Of a DNA stretch of 64,000 nt, positions 44,194-52,584 are shown one piece after another. This DNA comes from Anabaenopsis elenkinii CCIBt3563 (GTDB lineage: Bacteria; Cyanobacteriota; Cyanobacteriia; Cyanobacteriales; Nostocaceae), in NCBI RefSeq assembly GCF_015245355.1, contig NZ_CP063311.1, positions 370,893 to 434,892 on the forward strand, read 5' to 3'. The notes under the pieces were generated by a model. That model saw nothing but the letters and a program-made list of their open reading frames with translations. It was not told the origin of the DNA and did no database searches. The position numbers and the translations under genes are program-made. Positions within the stretch are counted from its first letter, which is position 1; each line of letters begins with the position of its first letter.

Positions 44194-45332
44194 CCTGTAG
44201 TCTTTTTCTTAGAACTTTTGGGCTCAAATGGTAAAGTTTTCTGTTCTGCTGCTGCTTCTTTCTCTTGGGTAGCTACAATTTCTTGTAGTCCCTCCGGTAG
44301 AGGTTCACGGGAAAGAATATAAGTTTGGGCAGTTTGGAAAATATTACCAATCACCATATACATTAATACCCCAGCTGGTAGGGGGAAAAACAAAAACATT
44401 CCAGAAAATATAACTGGTGTGATTTTGTTGACTGTATCTTGTTGGGGGTTACCACCAGCCGAATTCTGTCCAGAAATCATTTGGCTGACATAAAGGCTGA
44501 TCCCAAAAAATATGATCATCGAGACAATATCCCAGTGGACTTTACCATCAGGATCTATAGCACCAACTCTTCCTAAGGCTTCAATAAACAAAAATCCTTT
44601 CTGTGCTGCTAGTCCAGGAATTGAGCCTTGAATTGTCACATCTCCGGGTGACAAAGCTTCCAGATTCCCCTGGGCATCTATTTTGACCCTTTCTTCGCCT
44701 TTGATAACTTTCCATTCAGGAACCAGGTTATTTTCTGGGTGTTCTGCTAAAAGCGCCTCAAATGGTTTGCCTTCAAGAGTTTGATATTGGATCTTAGTTT
44801 TTTCTCCTAGGGCTAATTTGTTACCCCCGGGTAGAATAGCTGTGACCCTAACGTGTTCTCCATCAGCAATGTAGATGTTTTGGGGAGCAGTAGCAAAAGC
44901 CTGGGGTTGAATGCGTTCAATTTGTTCAGCCGGAAAAACTTGCAGGTTAACGCTGTAGTTAGCACCGGCAAAAGGTGACCCCCGCAATGTCGCAAACAGG
45001 GCTAGCAAGACTGGCATTTGCAGCAATAGGGGCAGACATCCTGCCAAGGGGTTGCCAAATTCTTTTTGGACATTAACCATTTCCTCTTGCTGCTTTTGCG
45101 GATCGTCCTTATACCGCTGTTTAATTTCTGCCATCCGCTTCTGCATGAGAGGTTGTACAATTCGCATTTTTCGCATATTACGAATTGAACCAGCACTCAG
45201 GGGATAGAGCGCGAAGCGGATTATCAATGTCAAGGCAACGATCGCCAATCCATAGCTAGGCACAATTCCATAGAAAAAATCTATGATTGGCAGCATCACG
45301 TTGTTTGAGAGAAACCCGATACCAAAATCCAT
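44190..45332 (-). CDS. yidC: membrane protein insertase YidC
   Basis: 380 residues. The Oxa1/YidC core is split: helix 1 with [19 protein letters not shown] (conserved Arg), coiled arm [17 protein letters not shown], helix [19 protein letters not shown], then a periplasmic loop of about 130 residues, then the remaining helices and a Lys-rich tail (SSKKKTTG). The loop (about 130-255) includes [20 protein letters not shown], which looks like a Big_2 Ig-like fold. It inserts thylakoid and plasma membrane proteins. An IS605-like remnant lies directly upstream, between it and the PH-domain gene. Confidence 0.93.
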   Translation of the reverse strand: MDFGIGFLSNNVMLPIIDFFYGIVPSYGLAIVALTLIIRFALYPLSAGSIRNMRKMRIVQPLMQKRMAEIKQRYKDDPQKQQEEMVNVQKEFGNPLAGCLPLLLQMPVLLALFATLRGSPFAGANYSVNLQVFPAEQIERIQPQAFATAPQNIYIADGEHVRVTAILPGGNKLALGEKTKIQYQTLEGKPFEALLAEHPENNLVPEWKVIKGEERVKIDAQGNLEALSPGDVTIQGSIPGLAAQKGFLFIEALGRVGAIDPDGKVHWDIVSMIIFFGISLYVSQMISGQNSAGGNPQQDTVNKITPVIFSGMFLFFPLPAGVLMYMVIGNIFQTAQTYILSREPLPEGLQEIVATQEKEAAAEQKTLPFEPKSSKKKTTG

Positions 45333-45381
45333 TATTCTGAATTCAACCTGAGTTACTGTAAACTACTCTGAATTGGAAATA

Positions 45382-45470
45382 CTCCTACACTTTTAGTGTG
45401 TAGGGGCTTGCCAAGAGCACCCGGCTATTGCTCAGGAAGCTCTTAGCTGTGAGGACCCAATGCCCTACCG
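45382..45470 (-). repeat. degenerate IS605-type right-end-like repeat, copy B
   Basis: 45409-45470 matches 11439-11500. Adjacent 45383-45403 forms the hairpin CCTACACTTTTAGTGTGTAGG followed by GGCTTGC, similar in layout to the MITE hairpins at 28190 and 34200. AAGAGC (45414) and GCTCTT can also pair. It lies between the PH-domain gene and yidC within the operon and contains no gene. Confidence 0.5.
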
Positions 45471-45540
45471 TTCTATTTTTTATATTTATAGCTTACTAGA
45501 TTCAAGTAAATGTTACCTTTGCTAGTCCCTTCTATTTTTG

Positions 45541-45564
45541 AGAGACGCGACGCGTCGCATCTCT
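45541..45564. repeat. 24-bp GC-rich palindrome
   Basis: AGAGACGCGACG is followed directly by its complement with one mismatch. It lies 12 bp past the stop of the PH-domain gene. It resembles dispersed palindromes common in filamentous cyanobacteria and might attenuate the operon. Confidence 0.55.
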
Positions 45565-45575
45565 ACCCTTCCCTA

Positions 45576-45971
45576 TTACTTGTTAGCAGCACCGCCATAT
45601 AGGGGATTTTTAGCTTTAACTCTTTCATTGATGTAGTCATAAGTCTGGCGGAAATTGGGAACAGCCCGCATTTCTAGGCGACTACCATTTCTGAGGGTTA
45701 ATACCATATCTCCCCAAAAGCCCAGTCCACGGGGAACTTTGACAATTTTGACAATCTCTGAATAGATGATATCAGTGCGATCGCCTCCTCTCCAACCTCC
45801 CGTGACGGAAATCCTGCGGTCAGTGATACGGAAGCGCAGCCATAATGCTCTGACTATTGCTCCTACAGTCAATGGAATCCCGACCACAGTCAGTCCAATC
45901 AACAGATTCAGGATTAAGTCCCCGATGTGGGGGCCTCCCTCATAATAAACTTCTTCACGAATGCCCATCAA
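45576..45971 (-). CDS. PH domain-containing membrane protein
   Basis: 131 residues. Two hydrophobic stretches near the N-terminus (LILNLLIGLTVVGIPLTVGAI) precede a bacterial PH-like domain: RFRITDRRISVTGGWRGGD, IIYSEIVKIVKVPRG, GDMVLTLRNGS. Its start overlaps the rnpA end by 17 bp, so it is translationally linked. The position between rnpA and yidC is where other bacteria have yidD; this protein is not YidD. Probably membrane-associated; function unknown. Confidence 0.78.
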   Translation of the reverse strand: MMGIREEVYYEGGPHIGDLILNLLIGLTVVGIPLTVGAIVRALWLRFRITDRRISVTGGWRGGDRTDIIYSEIVKIVKVPRGLGFWGDMVLTLRNGSRLEMRAVPNFRQTYDYINERVKAKNPLYGGAANK

Positions 45972-46371
45972 ACACCTCTGCTTTTTCCAACAACTCCTTT
46001 AATTCTTGCAGAAATTGTTGGCTTCCGCACTTAGATTCTGCTGCTGTTGGTTTGACAACAATCACTAAACGCCAACCTGGAAACAATTTTGGCAATAACT
46101 GATGCAACGCAGCTGTAATCTGGCGCTTGATCCGGTTGCGAACTACTGCTTTTTTACTGACTTTCGTGCTAATAGAAACGCCAAATTTTGTGCTTGATTT
46201 TGTGCTTGATAGTGCTTGATCAGTGGTTGCAGTATCCAAGGAAGGCTTTTTCAACCCTGAAGGTTTTAAAGCTCTCAACGTCAAATGAGAACTGTGACGA
46301 CGAATTCCTTCCCGGAAAACTGCTTGGAAATCTTTTCGAGATTTTAATCGATTTGCTTTGGGCAAAGCCAC
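45955..46371 (-). CDS. rnpA: ribonuclease P protein component
   Basis: 138 residues. Conserved LKSRKDFQAVFREG, the RNR motif in AVVRNRIKRQITAALHQLL and the strand RLVIVVKPTAA. The protein subunit of RNase P, which trims tRNA 5' ends. It is slightly longer than the family average because of a Ser/Thr/Lys-rich insert (about residues 40-65). It follows rpmH by 21 bp. Confidence 0.94.
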   Translation of the reverse strand: MALPKANRLKSRKDFQAVFREGIRRHSSHLTLRALKPSGLKKPSLDTATTDQALSSTKSSTKFGVSISTKVSKKAVVRNRIKRQITAALHQLLPKLFPGWRLVIVVKPTAAESKCGSQQFLQELKELLEKAEVFDGHS

Positions 46372-46392
46372 ATCTGCTGTTCTTGAAATTTC

Positions 46393-46527
46393 CTAAACGC
46401 TCAGACGATGACGTCCCCTTTTTCTTCTAGCCCGGATGACATTTCTTCCGGTTGGTGTCTGCATCCTAGCCCGAAAACCAGAAGTTCTTTTTCTTTTACG
46501 GCAAGTGCCGCCCAGGGTCCTCTTCAT
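46393..46527 (-). CDS. rpmH: 50S ribosomal protein L34
   Basis: 44 residues, highly basic: [20 protein letters not shown] continuing through [15 protein letters not shown] and ending GRHRLSV, the standard L34. GGAGAAGAGG lies upstream of the ATG. It is the first gene of the rpmH-rnpA-PH-yidC-jag-yceD cluster. Confidence 0.95.
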   Translation of the reverse strand: MKRTLGGTCRKRKRTSGFRARMQTPTGRNVIRARRKRGRHRLSV

Positions 46528-46726
46528 CCTCTTCTCCTCTTAGGCGATTTTTATAAAAAGTTACAATCCCTAACTATATCACTTCCCGACTTAAAAATGA
46601 TATTTATTTTTAAATGTTTTATTTAAATGTTTTAAATGTCCTCAACAATTAATCGGGCGGGTAATCAAGCTCATCTGTGATGGCGTCCCCAGGGTAGTCA
46701 TACCCGCCCCTAGTCGCAATGTTTGC

Positions 46727-47287
46727 TTAAGAAATGTTCAAAACCCAGGTTCCTACATAACGCAGTAGTGGTAACTCCCCAGGAGAAAGAATCTGGCAGT
46801 TAAAATAGTACATTCCCCCAAAACTCGGTGTTTTGACATTTGACAGCACTAACTCAACTTCTCCTCCGGCTGGTATCGGCTCTTGGGGGAAAATTTCTAT
46901 CAGGCGAGCTTCTTTGTTCCACTTCACTTGATCTAAAAGCACTTTTTTGCCTTTGACTGTAACCTCTACCTTGTTCGGGTCGAAACTTCCTTGGTAATAA
47001 TCTGGGTAGCTTACCACAAACTTGATGGCTGCTAAGTTCATTTTTCTAGCTGGTATTCGCAGTCTGAATCGCTCCCAGGTATCAGCTTGTCCGCCAAAGT
47101 CTAATCTAAAGGGTAGCTGATTTTCACTTTTAACCCCCCCAAATAGGGTCAGTCCTGGTAAGCCTTGGGCTGCAGTTATGACTGGAAGCCCAGCTAGCAA
47201 AGAGCCAGTCACGGCTACAGCCGAAACCAGCTTGATCAACAGTCTACGATCATAACCGGGAAATTGTAATAAAAAAATTTTTTGCAT
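46727..47287 (-). CDS. DUF2808 secreted protein
   Basis: 186 residues with an N-terminal signal (hydrophobic 19-40, ending ITAAQG). The mature region is beta-rich with RFRLRIPARKMNLAAIKFVV, YPDYYQGSFDPNKVEV, IPAGGEVELVLSNVKTP and a C-terminal YFNCQILSPGELPLLRYVGTW, all typical of the cyanobacterial DUF2808 family. Periplasmic; function unknown. Single gene. Confidence 0.82.
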   Translation of the reverse strand: MQKIFLLQFPGYDRRLLIKLVSAVAVTGSLLAGLPVITAAQGLPGLTLFGGVKSENQLPFRLDFGGQADTWERFRLRIPARKMNLAAIKFVVSYPDYYQGSFDPNKVEVTVKGKKVLLDQVKWNKEARLIEIFPQEPIPAGGEVELVLSNVKTPSFGGMYYFNCQILSPGELPLLRYVGTWVLNIS

Positions 47288-47658
47288 GGTCTAGGCTTCC
47301 TCCACCAGAAAACAGGTTAGTGATATAAATAACTCAAATTGAGTCTTCTTAACTTAACTTTACTACTGACACCTGACTAGGTGACGTTAAATTCCAGCAA
47401 AAAGTGCCATCATCTAGAAAACTTTATCGAGGAATTGTAAAAATTTAGACTAAATAATCAAATCAAAGAAAATATGTAAAGAAAGAATACTAAAAATTTG
47501 CTGATGCCTAAAACAAACTAAAGAGAAACAGAAGAAATTAAGAATCAATTTAGGATTGGCAATATGTGAACCTATTGATAACCATCAGCTAATGTCCAAT
47601 CAGGGGCTAGAACACAAAAAAGCAAAAGTATCGGTACTTCTTATGTGCAGGAGATTTC
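47288..47658. other. intergenic region, divergent promoters
   Basis: 371 bp between the DUF2808 and pntA starts. AT-rich in the middle (47450-47520). It contains the imperfect dyad AGTATCGGTACT near 47629, about 30 bp before pntA. I see no gene or RNA. Confidence 0.4.
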
Positions 47659-48825
47659 ATGAAAATAGCAGTTGCTAAAGAAATAGAAGTTTGTGAACGA
47701 CGTGTAGCCTTAAATCCCGACACCGTTACCCGGTTAGTCAAGCAAGGTTTGGAAGTATGGGTAGAAAAAGATGCGGGAGAAGGCTCTTTTTTTACCGATT
47801 CAGCCTATGAAGCAGCGGGAGCCACAGTTATTAGTGATCCAGGTAAATTATGGGGTGAAGCAGATATTCTGCTCAAAGTTAGCCCACCAAAACAGCGAGA
47901 AAATGGTAGCTCAGAAATAGAATTACTCACAGGGGGATCTGTATTAATCAGCTTCCTCAATCCTTTGGGGAATCCAGCAGTGGCCGAGGAACTGGCAAAG
48001 CGCCAAATTACAGCCTTGAGTATGGAGATGATTCCCCGGACAACCAGAGCTCAAAGTATGGATGCCTTATCTTCCCAAGCTTCACTAGCAGGATACAAAG
48101 CAGTATTAATTGCCGCAGCGGCATTACCTAAATATTTCCCCATGCTGACCACAGCCGCCGGCACGATCGCCCCTGCTAAAGTATTTATTATGGGGGCTGG
48201 TGTAGCGGGATTACAAGCGATCGCCACAGCCAGGCGCTTAGGCGCAGTGGTGGAAGCCTTTGATATTCGTCCCGCGGTCAAAGAAGAAGTGCAAAGTCTG
48301 GGGGCAAAATTCGTCGAGGTAAAACTGGAAGAAGAAACAACCGCAGCGGGGGGATATGCCAAAGAGATTTCCGAAGCTAGTAAACAACGTACTCAGGAAG
48401 TTGTGGCCGAACACGTCAAAAATGCTGATGTAGTCATTACCACAGCCCAAGTACCGGGGAGAAAAGCACCAAGACTAGTGACAGAGGAAATGGTAGCACA
48501 AATGAGACCGGGGTCAGTAATTGTGGATTTAGCAGCCGAACAGGGGGGAAACTGTGCCTACACCCAAGCAGGTAAAGATATTATCTGGAATGGGGTAACC
48601 ATTATTGGCACGATTAATTTACCCTCATCAATGCCAATTCACGCCAGCCAGCTGTACTCTAAAAACTTGTCATCCTTACTGCAATTATTAATCAAAGATA
48701 AAACCTTACAGATAGATTTTGCTGACGATATCATTGATGCGGCTTGCATTACCCACGGCGGGGAAATTCGTAATCAAAGAGTGCGGGATGCACTCCAAGC
48801 CTTGAGTAGTCAAATGGGTAGTTAA
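47659..48825 (+). CDS. pntA: NAD(P) transhydrogenase subunit alpha 1
   Basis: 388 residues. The alanine dehydrogenase/PNT N-terminal domain (CERRVALNPDTVTRLVKQG) is followed by the NAD(H)-binding domain with FIMGAGVAGLQAIATARRLG and VIVDLAAEQGGNCAY. It forms the soluble domain I of the proton-pumping transhydrogenase. In this organism the alpha subunit is split in two, as in other cyanobacteria and Rhodospirillum. AGGAGA lies upstream of the ATG. It is followed by the second part after 16 bp. Confidence 0.95.
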   Translation: MKIAVAKEIEVCERRVALNPDTVTRLVKQGLEVWVEKDAGEGSFFTDSAYEAAGATVISDPGKLWGEADILLKVSPPKQRENGSSEIELLTGGSVLISFLNPLGNPAVAEELAKRQITALSMEMIPRTTRAQSMDALSSQASLAGYKAVLIAAAALPKYFPMLTTAAGTIAPAKVFIMGAGVAGLQAIATARRLGAVVEAFDIRPAVKEEVQSLGAKFVEVKLEEETTAAGGYAKEISEASKQRTQEVVAEHVKNADVVITTAQVPGRKAPRLVTEEMVAQMRPGSVIVDLAAEQGGNCAYTQAGKDIIWNGVTIIGTINLPSSMPIHASQLYSKNLSSLLQLLIKDKTLQIDFADDIIDAACITHGGEIRNQRVRDALQALSSQMGS

Positions 48826-48841
48826 CAGGAGATATGAGTTC

Positions 48842-49135
48842 ATGACCGAAGCATTACTCGCAGCGTTATTTGTATTTGTTTTGGCATCCTTTATTGGCTT
48901 TGAGGTCATCAACAAAATCCCACCGACATTACACACGCCCTTAATGTCAGGCTCCAATGCCATTTCTGGTATTGCGGTCTTAGGGGCAATTGTAGCTGCT
49001 GGCGCTAAAGATACCAATATATCAGTAATTCTCGGTTTAATTGCTGTGGTACTAGCGACAGTTAACGTTGTCGGTGGTTTTCTGGTCACAGATCGGATGT
49101 TGCAAATGTTCAAAAAAAAGGAAGTTAAGGCGTGA
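48842..49135 (+). CDS. pntA2: NAD(P) transhydrogenase subunit alpha 2
   Basis: 97 residues with three predicted membrane helices: EALLAALFVFVLASFIGFEVI, AISGIAVLGAIVAAG and VILGLIAVVLATVNVVGGFL. This matches the alpha-2 membrane subunit. Its TGA overlaps the GTG start of pntB, indicating coupled translation. Confidence 0.93.
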   Translation: MTEALLAALFVFVLASFIGFEVINKIPPTLHTPLMSGSNAISGIAVLGAIVAAGAKDTNISVILGLIAVVLATVNVVGGFLVTDRMLQMFKKKEVKA

Positions 49136-50541
49136 CGGATTTTCTACCAACGGGGATTCAGCTGACATATTTAGTCGCTGCATCGTTATTTATTCTGGGT
49201 TTAAAAAAACTGGGTTCCCCAGCTACAGCACGCAACGGTAACGTGATCTCCGCTGTGGGAATGCTCTTAGCCATTGTCGCCACACTGTTAGATCAACAGG
49301 TACTCAACTATGAAATGATTTTAGTGGGCTTGGCTATTGGTGCGGGAATTGGTGCGATCGCTGCTTACAAAGTCCAAATGACGGAAATGCCCCAAATGGT
49401 GGGTTTACTCAATGGTTTAGGTGGTGCTGCTTCCGCACTCATCGCCGTTGCCGAGTTCTGGCGGTTAATTGGCAATGCTCAACCCATACCCCTAGATGTG
49501 AACATTTCCATTTTGCTAGATGTCCTCATCGGTGGTGTGACTTTAACTGGTAGTTTTATTGCCTTCGCCAAATTGCAAGGTTTAATCAGTGGGTCACCGA
49601 TTAAATTACCTTTCCAGCAACCATTTAACCTCTTCCTACTGGCTGCTTACTTAGTCGGTAGTGTCTATTTAATCATCACACCCGACAGCTTACCCATATT
49701 CTTCGGGGTGGTAGGAGTTTCCTTAGTATTGGGTGTGATGTTCGTCCTCCCCATTGGTGGGGGGGATATGCCTGTAGTCATTTCTCTGTTAAACTCCCTG
49801 TCTGGGATAGCCGCCGCCGCCGCCGGGTTTGTGGTCATGAACAATATGTTGATTATCGCTGGCGCCTTGGTGGGGGCTTCTGGGTTAATCCTCACCCAGA
49901 TTATGTGTAAAGCGATGAATCGTTCATTATTTAATGTCCTGTTTGGTGCCTTTGGTGGGAATGGGTCTGCTCCTACTGGTGGCGGTGCTACAGGTACTAC
50001 AACCAATCAGACAGTCCGCAGCATTGACCCGGAAGAGGGAGCAATGATGTTAGGTTATGCTCGTAACGTGGTGATTGTCCCTGGTTATGGTATGGCTGTA
50101 GCCCAAGCCCAGCATACTGTACGGGAATTAGCAGATCAACTAGAACGCATGGGCGTTGATGTTAAGTATGCTATTCACCCCGTTGCTGGGAGAATGCCGG
50201 GGCATATGAACGTCTTACTCGCAGAAGCCAATGTCCCTTATACCCAGTTGTATGATATGGATGATATCAATCCCCAACTGGAAGGGGCGGATGTGGCTTT
50301 AGTGATTGGCGCCAATGATGTGGTCAATCCAGCAGCCCGCAGCGATACCAATAGTCCCATTTATGGTATGCCGATTTTGGAAGTAGATCGGGCCAAGCAG
50401 ACAATTGTGATTAAGCGCGGCATGAGTACGGGTTTTGCCGGTGTAGATAATGAACTTTTCTACAAAGAAAAAACTACCATGCTCTTTGGTAGCGCCAAGG
50501 ATATGGTTTCTAAGTTGGTTTCGGAAATCAAGCAGCTTTAG
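49132..50541 (+). CDS. pntB: NAD(P) transhydrogenase subunit beta
   Basis: 469 residues from a GTG. The N-terminal 270 residues form the multi-helix membrane domain (AYKVQMTEMPQMVGLLNGLG). The C-terminal NADP(H)-binding domain has VIVPGYGMAVAQAQHTVREL and the closing GRMPGHMNVLLAEANVPY. With PntA1/A2 it couples proton translocation to hydride transfer from NADH to NADP+. Confidence 0.95.
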   Translation: MTDFLPTGIQLTYLVAASLFILGLKKLGSPATARNGNVISAVGMLLAIVATLLDQQVLNYEMILVGLAIGAGIGAIAAYKVQMTEMPQMVGLLNGLGGAASALIAVAEFWRLIGNAQPIPLDVNISILLDVLIGGVTLTGSFIAFAKLQGLISGSPIKLPFQQPFNLFLLAAYLVGSVYLIITPDSLPIFFGVVGVSLVLGVMFVLPIGGGDMPVVISLLNSLSGIAAAAAGFVVMNNMLIIAGALVGASGLILTQIMCKAMNRSLFNVLFGAFGGNGSAPTGGGATGTTTNQTVRSIDPEEGAMMLGYARNVVIVPGYGMAVAQAQHTVRELADQLERMGVDVKYAIHPVAGRMPGHMNVLLAEANVPYTQLYDMDDINPQLEGADVALVIGANDVVNPAARSDTNSPIYGMPILEVDRAKQTIVIKRGMSTGFAGVDNELFYKEKTTMLFGSAKDMVSKLVSEIKQL

Positions 50542-50560
50542 GTAATAATTGTCAACCTTT

Positions 50561-50595
50561 ACTTGCCTTAGGGGTATGATCTTCCTAGGGCAAGT
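50561..50595 (+). terminator. pnt operon terminator hairpin
   Basis: ACTTGCCTTAGG pairs with CCTAGGGCAAGT (one mismatch), 19 bp after the pntB stop, followed by TTTCT. It probably ends the pnt transcript. Confidence 0.65.
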
Positions 50596-50720
50596 TTCTA
50601 CCCAGAGGATTATTTGCGTAGATATCAATTTAATATGCCTAATGATAGAAGCTAATAAAAATATAAAATTTTGAAATTGAATTAAGTCTAGATGAGCAAA
50701 AATGCCTGATAATCAATATT

Positions 50721-51605
50721 GTGATTAATCAGTATGTCTATATGTTATCAAAACAAAAACGGCAAATAGATTTAGTAGGTAATATCCCTTTTATATCAGT
50801 TCATATTGCTGGTTTATTGATCTTTTCTGTAGGCTTTAGTTGGACTGCTTTAATTACTTGTCTATTACTGTGGTTTGTGCGGATGTTTGGAATTACCGCT
50901 GGATACCATCGCTATTTTTCACACCGGACTTATCAAACAACACGTTTTTTTCAATTTATTTTGGCTGTTTTAGGCAATGCTTCGGCGCAGTTGGGTCCAT
51001 TATGGTGGGCTGCACACCATCGTCATCACCACAAATATGCAGATACAGAACAAGACATTCATTCCCCCGTTGTTCATGGTAGCTGGTGGTCTCATATTGG
51101 CTGGGTGGTATCTCCCCAATATTCTCAGACTGATGAATACCAGATCCGAGATTTTGCTAAATACCCAGAGTTACAGTATTTAAACCGGTTTCATATGGTA
51201 GTACCTCTGTTGCTGGCCATAACTGTGACTGTCATCGGCATATTATTTGAGATTTATCTTCCCAGTCTACAAACATCTGGTTTACAGATGCTTATTTGGG
51301 GGTTTTGTTTAAGTACTGTGCTGCTTTATCACTCGACTTTTACAATTAATTCTCTGGCTCATATCATTGGTTCCCGTCGTTTTCATACCTCAGATAATAG
51401 TCGCAATAATCTATTTTTAGCTTTAATTACTCTGGGTGAAGGTTGGCATAATAATCATCATTATTATCCTGCATCAGAACGTCAAGGCTTTTATTGGTGG
51501 GAAATAGATATTACTCATTACATTCTCACGGTGTTGTCATGGCTGGGAATTGTTTGGAATTTAAGAACTCCTCCTCCAAAAATTTATGACCAGTCTCATA
51601 GTTGA
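50721..51605 (+). CDS. fatty acid desaturase (acyl-CoA/acyl-lipid delta-9 type)
   Basis: Up to 294 residues from a GTG at 50721; an ATG at 50742 gives 287. The three histidine boxes are present: HRYFSH, HRHHH and HNNHH in GEGWHNNHHYYPASERQGF. Four membrane helices are expected. It inserts a double bond using a di-iron centre. The delta-9 class is suggested by box spacing and by the WWEIDITHYIL segment. Monocistronic. Confidence 0.88.
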   Translation: MINQYVYMLSKQKRQIDLVGNIPFISVHIAGLLIFSVGFSWTALITCLLLWFVRMFGITAGYHRYFSHRTYQTTRFFQFILAVLGNASAQLGPLWWAAHHRHHHKYADTEQDIHSPVVHGSWWSHIGWVVSPQYSQTDEYQIRDFAKYPELQYLNRFHMVVPLLLAITVTVIGILFEIYLPSLQTSGLQMLIWGFCLSTVLLYHSTFTINSLAHIIGSRRFHTSDNSRNNLFLALITLGEGWHNNHHYYPASERQGFYWWEIDITHYILTVLSWLGIVWNLRTPPPKIYDQSHS

Positions 51606-51680
51606 GCTACAAACTAGTGTCACCACCTTTTGGGATGTGATACTTGCGCCAACTCAAATAGGAGAAATACTCAAAAATAG

Positions 51681-51711
51681 TGTAGGGACATGATCAAATC
51701 ACGTCCCTACA
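51681..51711. terminator. hairpin between desaturase and small gene
   Basis: TGTAGGGAC-type arms of 14 bp with one wobble position and a 3-nt loop. Located between two convergent genes (stops at 51605 and 51737). It resembles dispersed TGTAGGGAC hairpins of Nostocales and may terminate both. Confidence 0.55.
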
Positions 51712-51736
51712 ACAAGATGTTCTCACTGTGAGCGAA

Positions 51737-51898
51737 TTATCGTCGTTTGGGAGAGGTGCGTCGGAGTTCGCGTTTTTCCTCTTCTCGGCGACGGCGATCG
51801 CGCCAATCTGCTAAGGTCAGATAACCAACCCCACCAGTCACCGCTACCAGCAGCAGCAAGGCCAGTAAAGCCAAAATATTCACAGAAGGATTTTCCAC
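51737..51898 (-). CDS. 53-residue single-helix membrane protein
   Basis: GTG start at 51898 with AGGGGAA four bases upstream, immediately after the petN stop. One membrane helix at about 7-28 (NILALLALLLLVAVTGGVGY), then an Arg/Glu-rich cytoplasmic tail, DWRDRRRREEEKRELRR. I recognise no named family. The tight linkage with petN suggests a role near the cytochrome b6f complex or thylakoid membrane, which is inference. Confidence 0.6.
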   Translation of the reverse strand: MENPSVNILALLALLLLVAVTGGVGYLTLADWRDRRRREEEKRELRRTSPKRR

Positions 51899-51905
51899 GA
51901 TTCCC

Positions 51906-51995
51906 CTATAGTCCGTTACGTCCCCACACTACCATTGCAATTGACCAGGTAAACACAACCAAAAGCGATACCCAACCAAGTGTTAAAGTTGCCAT
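51906..51995 (-). CDS. petN: cytochrome b6-f complex subunit 8
   Basis: 29 residues, nearly identical to known Pet[19 protein letters not shown] continuing [13 protein letters not shown] single helix in the cytochrome b6f complex, essential for its stability. It is short enough to be missed by standard gene calling. The 53-residue gene follows after seven bases. Confidence 0.95.
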   Translation of the reverse strand: MATLTLGWVSLLVVFTWSIAMVVWGRNGL

Positions 51996-52108
51996 AGTCT
52001 TACACTTTCTAAATAATTACAAAAGGTCTCTAATACCTATGATAATGGGAAAGGGCTGCTGATAGCTATTGATTTCACCATAGACAAAAAGTGAAGGAAA
52101 CTTCAGAT

Positions 52109-52558
52109 ATGCTGATGCCCGAACGCCTAGAATCTCTCAAAGCTGGAATAATTTCGGCTATTTCCTTAAGTTTTGCTTTCCTAATTACTAGTTTGGTAAA
52201 TACTCTGGTATTGGTAAAAAATTTTTCCACACTGGCAAGTCTATATACAAGTATAAATTTCCCTTGGTGGCTGAGTGGCGGAATCGCCGCCTTGTCTGGA
52301 TTCCTCTTTGGTGTTACCTACCGCTATATTATCCGCACAGATGACAACACTCAACTAAAATCTGGTGCTGTACTGGCTTTCGGTCTGGTGCGGGGCTTAA
52401 CTCAGATCAATTCTACCGAGAATATTTTACCTGATTTGGTGCAAGCTGGGGAAAGTATATTTTGGTTCGCCATGGGGGCGATCGCTCTTGATACTGCTAT
52501 GCAAATCGGCTGGGTGAAACCTTTCCCCTCCACAAACCATAAGGAGAAACTACACTAA
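52109..52558 (+). CDS. conserved integral membrane protein
   Basis: 149 residues from the ATG at 52109, chosen because GAAGGAAAC lies upstream; an upstream GTG at 52091 would absorb that site. Predicted helices: about 12-40, 53-70 (GGIAALSGFLFGVTYRYI), 80-95 and 110-130. The repeat-like GVTYRYIIR and GLVRGLTQI are conserved features of an unnamed cyanobacterial family as far as I can judge. No function assigned. It lies 27 bp upstream of the P450 and may be co-transcribed. Confidence 0.65.
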   Translation: MLMPERLESLKAGIISAISLSFAFLITSLVNTLVLVKNFSTLASLYTSINFPWWLSGGIAALSGFLFGVTYRYIIRTDDNTQLKSGAVLAFGLVRGLTQINSTENILPDLVQAGESIFWFAMGAIALDTAMQIGWVKPFPSTNHKEKLH

Positions 52559-52584
52559 ATAGTAAAGATTCCCAAACTACTTAG

